A DNA stretch of 64,000 bases from Pegoplata infirma (Eukaryota; Arthropoda; Insecta; Diptera; Anthomyiidae): NCBI GenBank assembly GCA_963921195.1, contig OY992540.1:177849896-177913895 (forward strand), in the 5' to 3' direction. Every line of letters begins with the position of its first letter. Within the stretch, counting starts at the first letter, position 1. The position numbers and the translations under genes were made by a program. The notes below the pieces were generated by a model, which saw only the letters and a program-made list of their open reading frames with translations, was not told the origin of the DNA and searched no databases. This document shows, in pieces, positions 1-10,740 of the stretch.

Positions 1-1027
1 TTGCACGAATTTAAATATTTTTCAATAAAGTTTAAATAGAATAAAAGAGATTGCTCGATTTTAAATTTTTAACAAAATTTATTTTTTCAAAAATGATAAA
101 CTTGTAATTTTTCGTAGTCTGGAGACCTTTTACTTTCAACGGCTGCATCTCTGCAACTATTGCTCCGATTTTGTCAAAATAACAAAAAAATAAAAGATTG
201 AGACTTTATCTTTCCTCTGGAACCAAATGTGAGACAATCGGGCTGGTACTTACAGAGATATATGCATTTATGCAAAGTTTTTTTTTCATTTTTATGAGAA
301 ACCCATTATTTAAGGTTTTTTGGAGACCCTCATTTTTAAATTGCTATAACTCGGTAAATAATGATCCGATTTTGACTCTATAAAAACTAGAATGCATAAG
401 TATATTAGCTTTATCATGACAGAAAAAATTTAAGACTATCAGACTAGTATTAACAGATATTTATGCATTCATATCAAAAATATTTTCGGGTTACTTGTAA
501 TAACTTGAAATGGCTATATCAAGGTTACCATTATATCGATTTCAAATGCCTTTGCACGAATTTAAATCTTTTTCAATAAAGTTTAAATAGAATAAAAGAG
601 ATTGCTCGATTTTAAATTTTTAAAAAAAATTTATTTTTTCAAAAATGATAAACTTGTAATTTTTCGTAGTCTGGAGACCTTTTACTTTCAACGGCTGTAT
701 CTCTGCAACTATTGCTCCGATTTTGTCACAATAACAAAAAAATAAAAGATTGAGACTTTATCTTTCCTCTGGAACCAAATGTGAGACAATCGGGCTGGTA
801 CTTACAGAGATAAATGCATTTATGCAAAGTTTTTTTTTTCATTTTTATGAGAATCCCATTATTTAAGGTTTTTTGGAGACCCTCATTTTTAAATTGCTAT
901 AACTCGGTAAATAATGATCCGATTTTGACTCTATAAAAACTAGAAGGCATAAGTATATTAGCTTTATCATGACAGAAAAAAATTAAGACTATCGGACTAG
1001 TATTAGAAGATATTTATGCATTCATAT
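1..1027 (+). repeat. Satellite array, about 551-bp monomer (block 1)
   Basis: Two head-to-tail monomers; the window opens inside one. The same monomer recurs to 50954 at 550-554 bp spacing. Recognisable points are a GGAGACC pair about 203 bp apart, the CTCTGGAACC box and a variable T run after ATGCAAAG. The monomer appears to be an ancient trimer of 170-200 bp modules. A 61-codon ORF lies in most copies, but T-run length changes break it in others, so I do not call it a gene. The block ends at CATAT (1023-1027), the left target duplication of the BEL insertion. Confidence 0.95.
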
Positions 1028-1319
1028 TGTTTAGATGGGGCGCAAATATTAATTTAAAATATACCAAATAATTAAACACTATTTATTTTTATAATACACA
1101 ATAGATTTTTATTTAAGCGGTATTCATTACCTCATTAATTTAATTCTGATTTTATACTAAAGAAACTTATTTGTCGTATTAAGTTATTGCTGGCAAACTA
1201 TCTTGATCTCTTGCATTGAGAGCAAAGAAAGTTTCCAAAAATTCCAACACATTTGGACTCATTAATCTATGTGCACTTATTGTACAATTATTTAATTTAT
1301 ATAATTCTGCACCTTAACA
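1028..1319 (-). repeat. 3' LTR of BEL/Pao element
   Basis: 292 bp, starting TGTTTAG and ending CTTAACA on the plus strand. It matches 16304-16595 with five substitutions seen by eye. The left flank CATAT matches the right flank of the other LTR, giving a 5-bp target duplication. Confidence 0.96.
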
Positions 1320-1333
1320 TCCCGGCCCCCTTG
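1320..1333 (-). other. Polypurine tract of BEL/Pao element
   Basis: On the minus strand a purine-rich AAGGGGGCCGGGA stretch directly abuts the TG start of the 3' LTR, the expected position of the plus-strand primer for reverse transcription. Confidence 0.75.
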
Positions 1334-1641
1334 CGGTAACGCAACTTACAAGGAGGTGGGAAATAGGAACATTCTTAAAGCTAATAATTCGCTAAGGTGA
1401 TAGTTTCATACAATTCATTATCTTAATTTAATTTTTCTTAAGTAAATATAGATACATTTTTGAAAGTAACGTTTATATTGATTTTAATGACTAAATAATT
1501 AATTTGTTTTTTAAATATACGTAGTTTATAAATACGTTAGTTAGGTATAAATACAAAAGAACATTTATATTTGAAAAGAGTAAATTGTTATGATGAAAAT
1601 CGAGGATGTAATCAAAAGTTGTAATTCCAGTAATTTGTTTT
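1334..1641 (-). other. BEL/Pao 3' non-coding stretch
   Basis: About 300 bp of A+T-rich sequence between the extra ORF and the polypurine tract. I see no ORF or recognisable motif here. Confidence 0.5.
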
Positions 1642-2463
1642 TTAAAAACCGATTTTTCCAATCAATGTCCAGCCTAAATGGGTGTCTTGACTCATTGGTG
1701 CAGTAAGAGTCTCAGGTTGGATGAGAGACTTGACTAACTTTGGATAATTATCAGCACCAAAAATGATATTAATGTCGCACGCTTTAAAAAATTGTGGATC
1801 GGCTAAGCGCAGATTCTTGTATGGATCCGCAACTCTTTCGTCCAAGGCTTTTGATCGCAATTGCCGAGGTAGTTCACTCGTGACTCTTGCAGTAATAACG
1901 AACGTGGGGATTTCATCAAAATGAGGTCTAAATGTAATTTTACAGAATCGATTTGCACCATCTTTTTCAACAGGAAGATGATATCTGGTAGGCAGAAATT
2001 CCGCTATTTTAGTAATCTCTGAAGATGGATTTAAGACGCCACGAATATTGCCCCATTCAGTCCCTAATTGCATCGAGATGATAGCGGTGGGTATCAAAGA
2101 CTTAGAGCGCGTGATTATTAGAGGCTGATTGTCTTTGACACTAACATTGGTATTGGGTCCTAGCCGCTCATGTCGGTGCAGAAGCGTATGGTGTTTTCTA
2201 CCACATTGACGACACCTATCTGTGCTACGACATCGCTTTAACAAGTGGCTATGAGCAAGACAATTTTCGCAATATCGATGTTTTTTAACGATTTGAAGCT
2301 TTTTAGACACATTCATGCTCTGAAATTTTCTACATGTGCGTAGTGGATGATCTTTACTGCATAATCGACAATCAGGGAGTTTATGTTGACGGCTTCTTGT
2401 GGTTGGTGTACTTCTGAGTTCTAGTGGAGAAAGACTTCTTGATCGGCGGTTTTTTGAAGACAT
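1642..2463 (-). CDS. Extra BEL ORF: gag-type zinc knuckles plus protease-like domain lacking its Asp
   Basis: A 273-codon open frame starting 27 bp after the integrase ORF, in the position some BEL/Pao elements use for env. Residues 32-96 hold three Cys/His clusters (CRLCSKDHPLRTC at 32-44, CENC from 65, CRQCGRKHH from 84) that match the same element's gag knuckles in order and spacing. Residues 130-273 align with the start of its pol: LNPSSE at 144-149 faces the protease IDSASE motif, and FGADNYPKL (about 235-243) plus the final LGWTLIGK match pol segments LGGDVYPKI and FGWIVTGR. The catalytic Asp position is Asn145. I see no signal peptide or membrane helix, so it is not an envelope gene. 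It looks like a duplicated gag C-terminus/protease that has lost protease chemistry. Function unknown; it could be a nucleic-acid-binding accessory protein or decaying sequence, but the frame is fully open. Confidence 0.75.
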   Translation of the reverse strand: MSSKNRRSRSLSPLELRSTPTTRSRQHKLPDCRLCSKDHPLRTCRKFQSMNVSKKLQIVKKHRYCENCLAHSHLLKRCRSTDRCRQCGRKHHTLLHRHERLGPNTNVSVKDNQPLIITRSKSLIPTAIISMQLGTEWGNIRGVLNPSSEITKIAEFLPTRYHLPVEKDGANRFCKITFRPHFDEIPTFVITARVTSELPRQLRSKALDERVADPYKNLRLADPQFFKACDINIIFGADNYPKLVKSLIQPETLTAPMSQDTHLGWTLIGKIGF

Positions 2464-2490
2464 GGTACTGTAAATATGTAAAGAGCATTA

Positions 2491-2998
2491 TTAGAGAGAT
2501 TCAGGATTAGAGTTTGGGAGAAGAACTAATTTTACGATCGGCCTCTTAAGAAGGCCTGTGGCGGTGCGGATTGTGACAACTCTAACTCTTTTATCATCAC
2601 CGAGGTAAATTTTTTCTATACGGCCTAACCGCCACGCATGAGGAGGGAGGTTATCTTGTTTTATAACAACAAGGTCGCCAACTGCAAAATCTCGTTCAGG
2701 ATACTTCCATTTAATGCGTTTATGCATTTCTTTGAGGTATTCCTCCTTCCACCTACAGGCGAATTGATGGTGAAGTACCTTTAGCTTAAGCCAACGATTC
2801 GCATAACTTAAAGAATGGGTTGAAAAGTCAGGTTCAGGGGGTGCTAAAAGGGGAGCGCCAATTAAGAAGTGACCGGGTGTTAACGCGCACAAGTCGTTGG
2901 GATCTTCGCTCATTGTACTTAGAGGCCTGGAGTTAAGACATGCTTCGATTCGTGTAATCATTGTGGAAAATTCTTCGAAAGTAAAATTCTCGACATGG
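2491..2998 (-). pseudogene. BEL/Pao integrase C-terminal part (3' of insertion)
   Basis: The tail of the pol polyprotein, cut from its N-terminal part by the CCCGAG insertion at 2999-7416. The open frame shows the ACLNSRPL block usual after the BEL integrase core, then LTPGHFLIG, a WKEEYL segment and a basic C-terminal domain (VGDLVVIKQDN, WRLGRIE) for DNA binding. The ORF's first ATG is at 2961, but the coding frame runs to the insertion edge at 2998. Counting the target dinucleotide GG once puts this frame in phase with 7417-8716, so the insertion alone split the gene here. Confidence 0.88.
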
Positions 2999-3074
2999 CC
3001 CGAGTAAAAAAAATTGTATGGTAAAACATGTTATCTTATAAAATTATATATAATTTATTGGATCTGACTTTGCT

Positions 3075-3368
3075 AAATTTCATCCGAAAATTGGCCGCGC
3101 CAAAGTTATCTCATAACATCATATAATATATGAAGTTACAGTTTAATATTTGATTGTATGTGATTTCATCCGGAAATTGGCCGCGCCAAAGTTATCCCAA
3201 AGTATCTATTATCATGATTTTGTATTAAATATGATATAATATGATGCAATTTCATCCGGAAATTGGCCGCGCCAAAGTTATCTTAAAATATCCAATATCA
3301 TGATTTTATATTAAATTGGATATTATATAATGTAATTTCATCCGAAATTTGGCCGCGCAAAAGTTATA
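3075..3368. repeat. 85-bp subrepeats (x4) of CCCGAG element copy 1
   Basis: Four tandem units spaced about 85 bp, each with TTTCATCCG followed by TTGGCCGCGCCAAAGTTAT. GGCCGCGCC is G+C-rich against an A+T-rich background. Equivalent arrays lie at 4742-5033 and 12207-12496. Possibly binding sites for the mobilising enzyme (inference). Confidence 0.85.
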
Positions 3369-3506
3369 TTATAATATCTGATATCTTGATTTTATAAAAA
3401 AATTATTGGATACATTTTTATCCAAAAAATGTTTCTGTTTTTAGATTTATTTTTAGATATAATAATGTCAAACTGAAAATAATAAAAAAAAAAAAAAAAC
3501 TTCGAA

Positions 3507-3575
3507 CGGACGGGGATTAGAACCACAAGTCTTCCGTTTTGTAATCGCAATCTCTACCCTCTAGACCAGCGGACG
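3507..3575 (-). pseudogene. tRNA-like segment in CCCGAG element copy 1
   Basis: On the minus strand it has an A-box-like CTGGTCTAGAGGGTAGAG and, near the 3' end, a B-box-like GTGGTTCTAATCCC, at tRNA-like spacing. The presumed acceptor arms do not pair and the anticodon stem is poor, so I do not call a functional tRNA. Most likely a tRNA-derived (SINE-head-like) relic. Confidence 0.6.
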
Positions 3576-4114
3576 TTGTTAGCAAATAACAACTTTAAAA
3601 GACTTAGTTTTAAATAAATTGATCGTATCTAATTATATCAAATTGATCTAACATATAGTAATATATGATTACATCCAATTAAATATGTTATTCACTTGTA
3701 CACAATTTTCAAAAAGACTTAGCAAATTTTTGATAAAATTTGCAAAAAAAAAATGGAATGACGTACAGCGCTATTAGGGGCTTCCATGGTAAGCTTAAAC
3801 AATAAGTTTAATGTAGCGATATGCCTTATTTCCAAGTCATAGGCTTCCAGTGAAATAAGACTTTGGCTTATAAGTTTGAAATTTTTAATGGAATCAGGAA
3901 ATCAGAATTAGATTTGAGATCGGGTTTCAAAAATCATTGATAATTTGATAATTTAAACCAAATGTAGCTATTATTAACTATATAAATGCAATATAAATTT
4001 TTAAAAATGATTGCAAAAATTCAAAAAATAAAATTTTTTAAGTTCTAAAAAAACAAATGCAATAAAAAAGTGTTTTCCATTTAAAAAAAAAATTAAAAAA
4101 ATATATTTTTTTCT

Positions 4115-4560
4115 GGAATTGAACTCGGGTTCCCAAAAATTATAGATAATTTTATAATAAATTAAATATAGTTATATATAACTATATAACAGCAATATAA
4201 TTTTTTAAAAATGATTGCAAAAATTCAAAAAAAGAAAAATTTTTAGTTCTAAAAAAAATAAATGCAATAAAAAAGTGTTTTCTATTTAAAAAAAATATAT
4301 TTTTTTTCTGGAATCGAACTCGGGTTCCCAAAAATTATAGATAATTTTATAATAAATCAAATATAGTTATATATAACTGTATAAAAGAAAAATAATTTTT
4401 TTAAAATGATTGCAAAAATTCCAAAAATTAAAATTTTTTAGTTCTAAAAAATTTAAACGCAATAAAAAAGTGTTTTCTATTTAAAAAAAATAAAAAAAAA
4501 AACATTTTTTTCTCGACTGGGCCGGGAATCGAACTCGGGTTTCCAAAAATCATATGTAAT
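4115..4560. repeat. About 200-bp subrepeats with box-B-like motif, copy 1
   Basis: Successive blocks each contain a GGAATCGAACTCGGGTTCCC-like segment, whose reverse complement resembles an RNA polymerase III B box (GAGTTCGATTCC). They are followed by CAAAAATTATAGATAATTTT and an A-rich tract. A more diverged first block begins near 3900. Equivalents lie near 5770-6240 and 13210-13680. Confidence 0.7.
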
Positions 4561-4662
4561 CTTATATGATACAATAAAAAGTTTTGTATAACCATATATG
4601 TTGACACACAAAAATAAATTTTGAAATGCTGGCATATATAATTATATATGGCTAGTTGTTTG

Positions 4663-6878
4663 CCCGAGTAAAAAAAAATTGTATGGTAAAACATGTTATC
4701 TTATAAAATTATATATAATTTATTGGATCTGATTTTGCTAAATTTCATCCGAAAATTGGCCGCGCCAAAGTTATCTCATAACATCTTATAATATATGAAG
4801 TTACAGTTTAATATTTGATTGTATGTGATTTCATCCGGAAATTGGCCGCGCCAAAGTTATCCCAAATTATCTACTATCATGATTTTGTATTAAATATGAT
4901 ATGATATGATGTAATTTCATCCGGAAATTGGCCGCGCCAAAGTTATCTTAAAATATCCAATATCATGATTTTGTATTAAATTGGATATTATATAATGTAA
5001 TTTCATCCGAAATTTGGCCGCGCCAAAGTTATCTTATAATATCTGATATCTTGATTTTATAAAAAAATTATTGGATACATTTTTATCCAAAAAATGTTTT
5101 TGTTTTTAGATTTATTTTTAGATATAATAATGTCAAACTGAAAATAAATAAAAAAAAAAAAAAACTTCGAACGGACGGGGATTAGAACCACAAGTCTTCC
5201 GTTTTGTAATCGCAATCTCTACCCTCTAGACCAGCGGACGTTGTTAGCAAATAACAACTTTAAAAGACTTAGTTTTAAATAAATTGATCGTATCTTATTA
5301 TATCAAATTGATCTAACATATAGTAATATATGATTATATCCAATAAAATATGTTATTCACTTGTACACAATTTTCAAAAAGACATTTTTGATAAAATTTG
5401 CAAAAAAAAAAAAAATGGAATGACGTACAGCGCTATTAGGGGCTTCCATGGTAAGCTTAAACAATAATTTTATTGTAACGGTATGCCTTATTTCCAAGTC
5501 ATAGGCTTCCAAAGTGAAAAAGGACTTTGGCTTAAAAGTTTGAAATTTTTCATGGAATCAGGAAATCAGAATTAGATTTGAGATCGGGTTCCAAAAATCA
5601 TTGATAATTTGATAATTTAAACCAAATATAGCTATTATTAACTATAAAAATGCAATAAAAATTTTTAAAAATGATTGCAAAAATTCAAAAAGTTACATTT
5701 TTTAAGTTCTAAAAAACACAAATGCAATAAAAAAGTGTTTTCTATTTAAAAAAAAAAATAAAAAAATATATTTTTTTCTGGAATCGAACTCGGGTTCCCA
5801 AAAATGATTGATAATTTTATAATAAATTAAATATAGTTATATATAAATATATAAAAGCAATATAATTTTTTAAAAATGATTGCAAAAATTCAAAAAAAGA
5901 AAAATTTTTAGTTCTAAAAAAAATAAATGCAATAAAAAAGGGTTTTCTATTTAAAAAAAATAAAAAAAAATATATTTTTTTTCTGGAATCGAACTCGGGT
6001 TCCCAAAAATTATAGATAATTTTATAATAAATCAAATATAGTTATATATAACTATATAAAAGAAAAATATTTTTTTAAAAATGATTGCAAAAATTCCAAA
6101 AATTAAAATTTTTTAGTTCTAAAAAAATTAAACGCAATAAAAAAGTATTTTCTATTTAAAAAAAAAAAAAAAAAAAAAAAACTTTTTTTCTCGACTGGGC
6201 CGGGAATCGAACTCGGGTTCCCAAAAATCATATGTAATCTTATATGATACAATAAAAAGTTTTGTATAACCATATATGTTGACACACAAAAATAGATTTT
6301 GAAATACTGGCATATATAATTATATATGGCTAGTTGTTTGGTCAAAAAAATATTTTTTTTATACATGATTATATCAAAATATATATTCCATTACATATGC
6401 GACCATTTATAAATATATATTGAGTTTAGACGAAATTTGCGTATATATAGTACCATACAAACACAGATATGTTATCGGTTAAGACACATATAATTATATC
6501 TATTATTTTTGTTGGAAATTTTTTTAGTATGGAACCATATATAGTTTTAAATGGAATTATATTAGTCATATATAATTATACATAAATTGATACTGGATTT
6601 TTTGTTTAGTAAAGTCCTATACATAATTAGATATAAAGCCACGTATAATAATGTATGAAATCGGATTAAGTTTTATGTGCAACGTATGATTACATCTACC
6701 ATTTATATTAATATATTATGAACAATATAATTAGATATGATTTTATATGACATCATTTAAAAAAATTGGAAAATTTCAAAGTGAGATATAATTTTATACT
6801 TTGACTCATATAGTTGTATATGGTTTTATGAAAACATATAAAAAAATATACATTTATATAAATTCCTTTTTACTCGGG
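4663..6878. mobile_element. CCCGAG-end non-autonomous element, copy 2 (nested in copy 1)
   Basis: A complete 2216-bp copy with the same 12-bp inverted ends, inserted into copy 1 in the same orientation. The duplication is TG (4661-4662 and 6879-6880). Copy 3 has the uninterrupted host sequence at this point. Internal order matches copy 1: four 85-bp subrepeats, tRNA-like segment, box-B-like blocks, A+T-rich right part. The family was therefore still moving after copy 1 had landed in the BEL element. Confidence 0.93.
5172..5240 (-). pseudogene. tRNA-like segment in CCCGAG element copy 2
   Basis: Looks identical over its length to the segment at 3507-3575, with the same A-box-like and B-box-like motifs on the minus strand. 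Not a functional tRNA by the same reasoning. Confidence 0.6.
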
Positions 6879-7416
6879 TGGTCAAAAAAATATTTTTTTT
6901 ATACATGATTATATCAAAATATATATTCCATTACATATGCGACCATTTATAAATATATATTGAGTTTTGACGAAATTTGCGTATATATAGTACCATACAA
7001 ACACAGATATGTTATCGCTTAAGACACATATAATTATATCTATTATTTTTGTTGGAAATTTTTTAGTATGGAACCATATATAGTTTTAAATGGTATTATA
7101 TTAGTCATATATAATTATACATAAATTGATACTGGATTTTTTGTTTAGTAAAGTCCTATACATAATTAGATATAAAGTCACGTATAATAATGTATGAAAT
7201 CGGATTAAGTTTTATATGCATCGTATGATTACATCTACCATTTATATTAATATATTATGAACAATATAATTAGATATGATTTTATATGACATCATTTAAA
7301 AAAATTGGAAAATTTCAGAGTGAGATATAATTTTATACATTGACTCATAAGTTGTATATGGTTTTATGAAAACATATAAAATAATATACATTTATATAAA
7401 TTCCTTTTTACTCGGG

Positions 7417-8716
7417 GGGTTATTTTCTTAAGGTGAGATTTAAAACTTTTGACCCCTGCTTCCCAGAGGCCACCCATATGAGGAGCACCAGCGGGGATAA
7501 AATGCCAAGTAAGGGGTTGAACGGCTTGTTGCGACAGGAGATTTGATCTCACGAGAGAAAGAAAATTAGACTGATCTTTGGCAAGTAGGTTGGAAGCTCC
7601 TACAAATGCCGTACCATTGTCAGAGAATAAAGCGCTTGGGGTGCCTCGGCGGGAGAAGAAACGTGCAAATGCAGCTAGAAAAGCCTGAGTGGATATCTCA
7701 CTTGTGGTCTCCAGATGAATTGCTTTCGTTGCAAAGCATACAAATACTAACACGTACTCTTTTGTAACCTTAACACCACGACCTACATATGATTTTATAT
7801 TAAAAGGACCGGCAAAATCAAGGCCAGTATTTGTGAATGGGCGTAAAAGTGTGGTCCTTTCAGGGGGAAGTGCAGCCATTATCTGCTGGCTTCTTTTGTG
7901 TTTATATATAACATATGTTTTGCAATTGAAAATTACAGTTTTCGCCAAGTTTTTTAGTTTAGGAACCCAAAACTCCAACCGCATAAGCCGCATTAGAAGA
8001 GCATTTTGACCGTGAACTGAAAATTTGTGCAAAAGCTCTAAGTATAAACGTGTAAAACGACCTGAGTAATGAAGCAGTTTCGGGAACTTTTCTTCGTACG
8101 ATAACGTTGGAGATTGTGACAGTCTGCCGTTGATTCTTAAAATGCCAGCCGGATCTATAAACGGGTTGAAGGTTAAGAGGCTACTTTTTGGGGGTATAGC
8201 TAAGCCGCGAGAAAGCAACACATATTCAGGGAAGTTGGAAAGTTGACAAAGCACTACTAAACGGGTTTTTACCTCCTTCATTTCCGATTGTTCGATATCT
8301 CTAGAAGTACAATTATAGCTGCGCTTAAGAGCTGGATGTGAAGCTTTATAAAAACGAAATATATAAGCTATAACACGCATTGCTCTGGAAAGGTCAGAGA
8401 ATCTGCTGAGAATATCGCATTCAGGTAATTGAATAAGATGAGTTTTAATGGGTCTAACTTCTTCATGTGTTTCCACTACCGATGATCCTGTAGGCCAAGC
8501 AGAGTGGGGACAATTTAGCCATTGTGGACCATGCCACCATAACGTGTTGGAGGTCAGCTCCTTTGCTGTGAGCCCGCGAGAACCTAAGTCGGCGGGGTTA
8601 TCCTTTGAGCGGACATGGAACCATCTATCGGTTCCAACATGGTCAACAATATATGTGACCCGGTTAGCTACAAATGTAGTCCAGTACGAGGGGTGTTTCT
8701 GCAGCCAAGCCAAAGA
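7417..8716 (-). pseudogene. BEL/Pao RNase H end and integrase catalytic core
   Basis: Second part of pol, integrating new cDNA into the genome. The useful frame starts near 8716 with LAWLQKHPSYW and the RNase H tail motif KDNPADLGSRG. A zinc-binding integrase N-terminus follows (HGQNALL, then CKTYVIYK, where the second Cys of the usual C-x-x-C is Tyr). The catalytic core shows GLDFAGPF (about 7806-7826), SDNGTAF (about 7607-7627) and GGLWEAG (about 7460-7480), so the D,D,E residues are present. The frame runs into the CCCGAG element at 7416. It lies one frame away from the upstream RT ORF, and the join lacks the RNase H W-(S/T)-D segment. Inactive as it stands. Confidence 0.9.
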
Positions 8717-10707
8717 TAAAGTTCGCAGTTTTGGAGGATTACTTGGGAGCGAAAAGAGTGTATCATTTTGGCTAACAAAACGGCACCACATAATTCTTTT
8801 CTGGGGAGTGTGATAAACTTGACTGGAGCCACTTTGGTTTTGGCAATAAGGAGATGGGTAAAAATTTGTCCATTGGGGGTTTCAGTGCGTAAATATAAAG
8901 TGGCCGCATAAGCCCTCTCTGAGGCGTCACAAAAACCATGCAGTTCAACTGAATAGGAGGGGTTATAATTAACAAAACGGGGTATTTTTATCTCACTAAT
9001 GTGTGGATAATCTTCCAAAAACGAATGCCATTGTCTGAGGGTGTCTTCCTTGAGATTCTCGTCCCACTCGGTTTTATCTATCCACACCTGTTGCATTATC
9101 ATTTTGGCAAAGACAATCTTTGGGGCTAGCCATCCAGCTGGGTCAAATAATTTAGCAATTTCTGATAAAACTGCTCGTTTCGTGATGGTCTCGCGATCGG
9201 GCAGTCTTACTGGATTGAAATAGAAGTAGTCCAGACCGGCATTCCAGCGAAGACCGAGAGTTTTAGTAGTTGTAGTATCTGAGAGCTTTAAAGAATCTGA
9301 ACTCAGCAAGTGATTGGGGTTAAGACCTTCTAAAAGAATTGCATCATTGGCAATCCATTTACGAAGAAGGAATCCAGCTGAAGACAAAATCCGAATGAGA
9401 TCATCGCGAGATTTGAGGGCAATGTTAACATCATGGGATCCAGCTAACACGTCGTCAACATACATGTTGTGCCTGAGTATATCAGCAATATTGGGGTTCT
9501 GACTTTCGCACTGCTCAGCCAGCTCTAACAAAGTTCTAATGGCCAGGTAGGGGGCACAATTTACACCGAAAGTGACAGTGTTTAATTCGAAGTCTTGGGG
9601 TTCTTCGTTAAGTGATTTTCGGAATATAATTCGCTGAAAGGGTGTATGACTGGGGTTAACAAGTATTTGCCGATACATCTTCTCGATGTCGGCATTGAAC
9701 ACGAACCGAAACAGCCGCCAACGTATAATTAAAATGGTTAAGTCTTGCTGTAAGGTAGGTCCGGGGAATAAAACGTCGTTTAAACTTGTGCCATTTGAAG
9801 ACGGACTTGAGGCGTTGAATACAACCCTTAGTTTGGTAGTCGTACTATCAGGTTTTAGAACCGAGTGGTGAGGTAAGTAGTACGAAGAAGAATTAGCGCT
9901 CGTAGACAGTATAGGGGATACCTTAGACATATGATTAAGAAGTGAGTACTCTTCTATGACTTTATCGTAATCAACTTTAAATTCGGGATTTTTAAGTAAA
10001 CGAGTTTCGTTTCGAAGGAATTGAGACAAAGCTAAATGTCGTGGATTACCCAGAGACATCGAATCAGGGAAGCCTATTTTAAAGGGCAAAGATACAACGA
10101 AACGACCGCTTTCGTTTCTAAAAGTCGTACTTTTAAAAAGCTTTTCACAATGAAGGTCTTCTTCTGAATATTTTTTACTTTCTGGGATCTCTTCAAGTTC
10201 CCAGAAACGACTTAATTGCTTGTTAAGATCGATGGTATTAACATAAGTTGAAATGGATTTAAGTGATGTAGGGGAGTCGAGCCTGCCGGTGACTATCCAT
10301 CCAAAGATGGTTCTTTGAGCTACAATTGATCTATCTGGATCCCATCTGACTCCATCTCGAATGATTTTAGGGTAGACATCGCCACCTAACAGTAAATCTA
10401 CAAAAGAGGTTTTAGCCGAGTAAGTGTCCGCCAAGGGCAGATCTGAAAACTTTGAATTTATCAGAGAAGATAATTCAAAATAGGGTAAGTCACCAGTAAG
10501 TTTATTTACAACAAATGCATCAGTCCTTATCTCGAATTGTTTTTCTAAGGGGGAGCTAATAAGAATAGAGCAGACGCGAGAAGCTGTGGCGGTTAAAGAA
10601 CCACTTAAGCCCATTATCTCAGTCTGAGAAGATTTTGTGGGAAGAGAGAGTTTAGATTGTAGTCTTTTAGAGATAAAAGTTGCCTCAGAGGCAGAATCTA
10701 TTGACAC
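8717..10707 (-). pseudogene. BEL/Pao protease, reverse transcriptase and RNase H
   Basis: First part of pol. The frame opens at a GTG codon (10707) inside the protease, whose active-site motif reads IDSASEATFIS. RT follows with ADIEKMYRQ (near residue 339), FGVNCAPYLA and the catalytic YVDD (near residue 414). RNase H begins with GFCDASERAYA (near residue 587) and reaches LPRKELCGA. The expected next motif, an Asp within W-(S/T)-D-S, is missing: after ELYLW the sequence jumps out of frame into the LAWLQ segment, as a small deletion between two CTTTGG/CTTGG direct repeats would produce. At the 5' end the gag frame stops at 10741 and the protease needs two frame changes between about 10755 and 10710, one involving a GTGTGT run. 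Frame-broken relic. Confidence 0.92.
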
Positions 10708-10740
10708 ACGTCAACCAAAGCAGTACCAAGAACAACCGAT

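Larger units (their letters stand above)
2999..7416. mobile_element. CCCGAG-end non-autonomous element, copy 1 (holds nested copy 2)
   Basis: Starts CCCGAGTAAAAA and ends TTTTTACTCGGG, a 12-bp terminal inverted repeat. It lies inside the BEL integrase frame with the 2-bp duplication GG on both sides. It is split at 4662/6881 by a second copy; without that copy and one TG it is about 2200 bp. From the left it holds four 85-bp subrepeats containing TTGGCCGCGCCAAAG, a tRNA-like stretch, tandem blocks of about 200 bp each with a box-B-like motif, and an A+T-rich right part. No transposase ORF. The superfamily is uncertain: 2-bp, non-TA duplications with CCC ends might suit a CACTA/EnSpm relative, but that is a guess. 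Confidence 0.9.

Noticed and set aside
198..383. A 61-codon ORF (MRLYLSSGTKCETIG...) repeated in most satellite monomers
   Set aside because: It follows from the repeat itself. Length changes in the T run and point changes break it in several monomers, and it has no recognisable domain or start context.
1642..2463. An envelope gene of the BEL element
   Set aside because: No signal peptide, membrane helix or glycoprotein features; it carries zinc knuckles and a protease-like fold instead.
3507..3575. A functional tRNA gene
   Set aside because: A- and B-box-like motifs are present, but acceptor and anticodon stems do not pair convincingly.
8448..8813. 121-codon plus-strand ORF opposite the BEL integrase/RNase H
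   Set aside because: Antisense shadow of a coding region with clear homology on the other strand.
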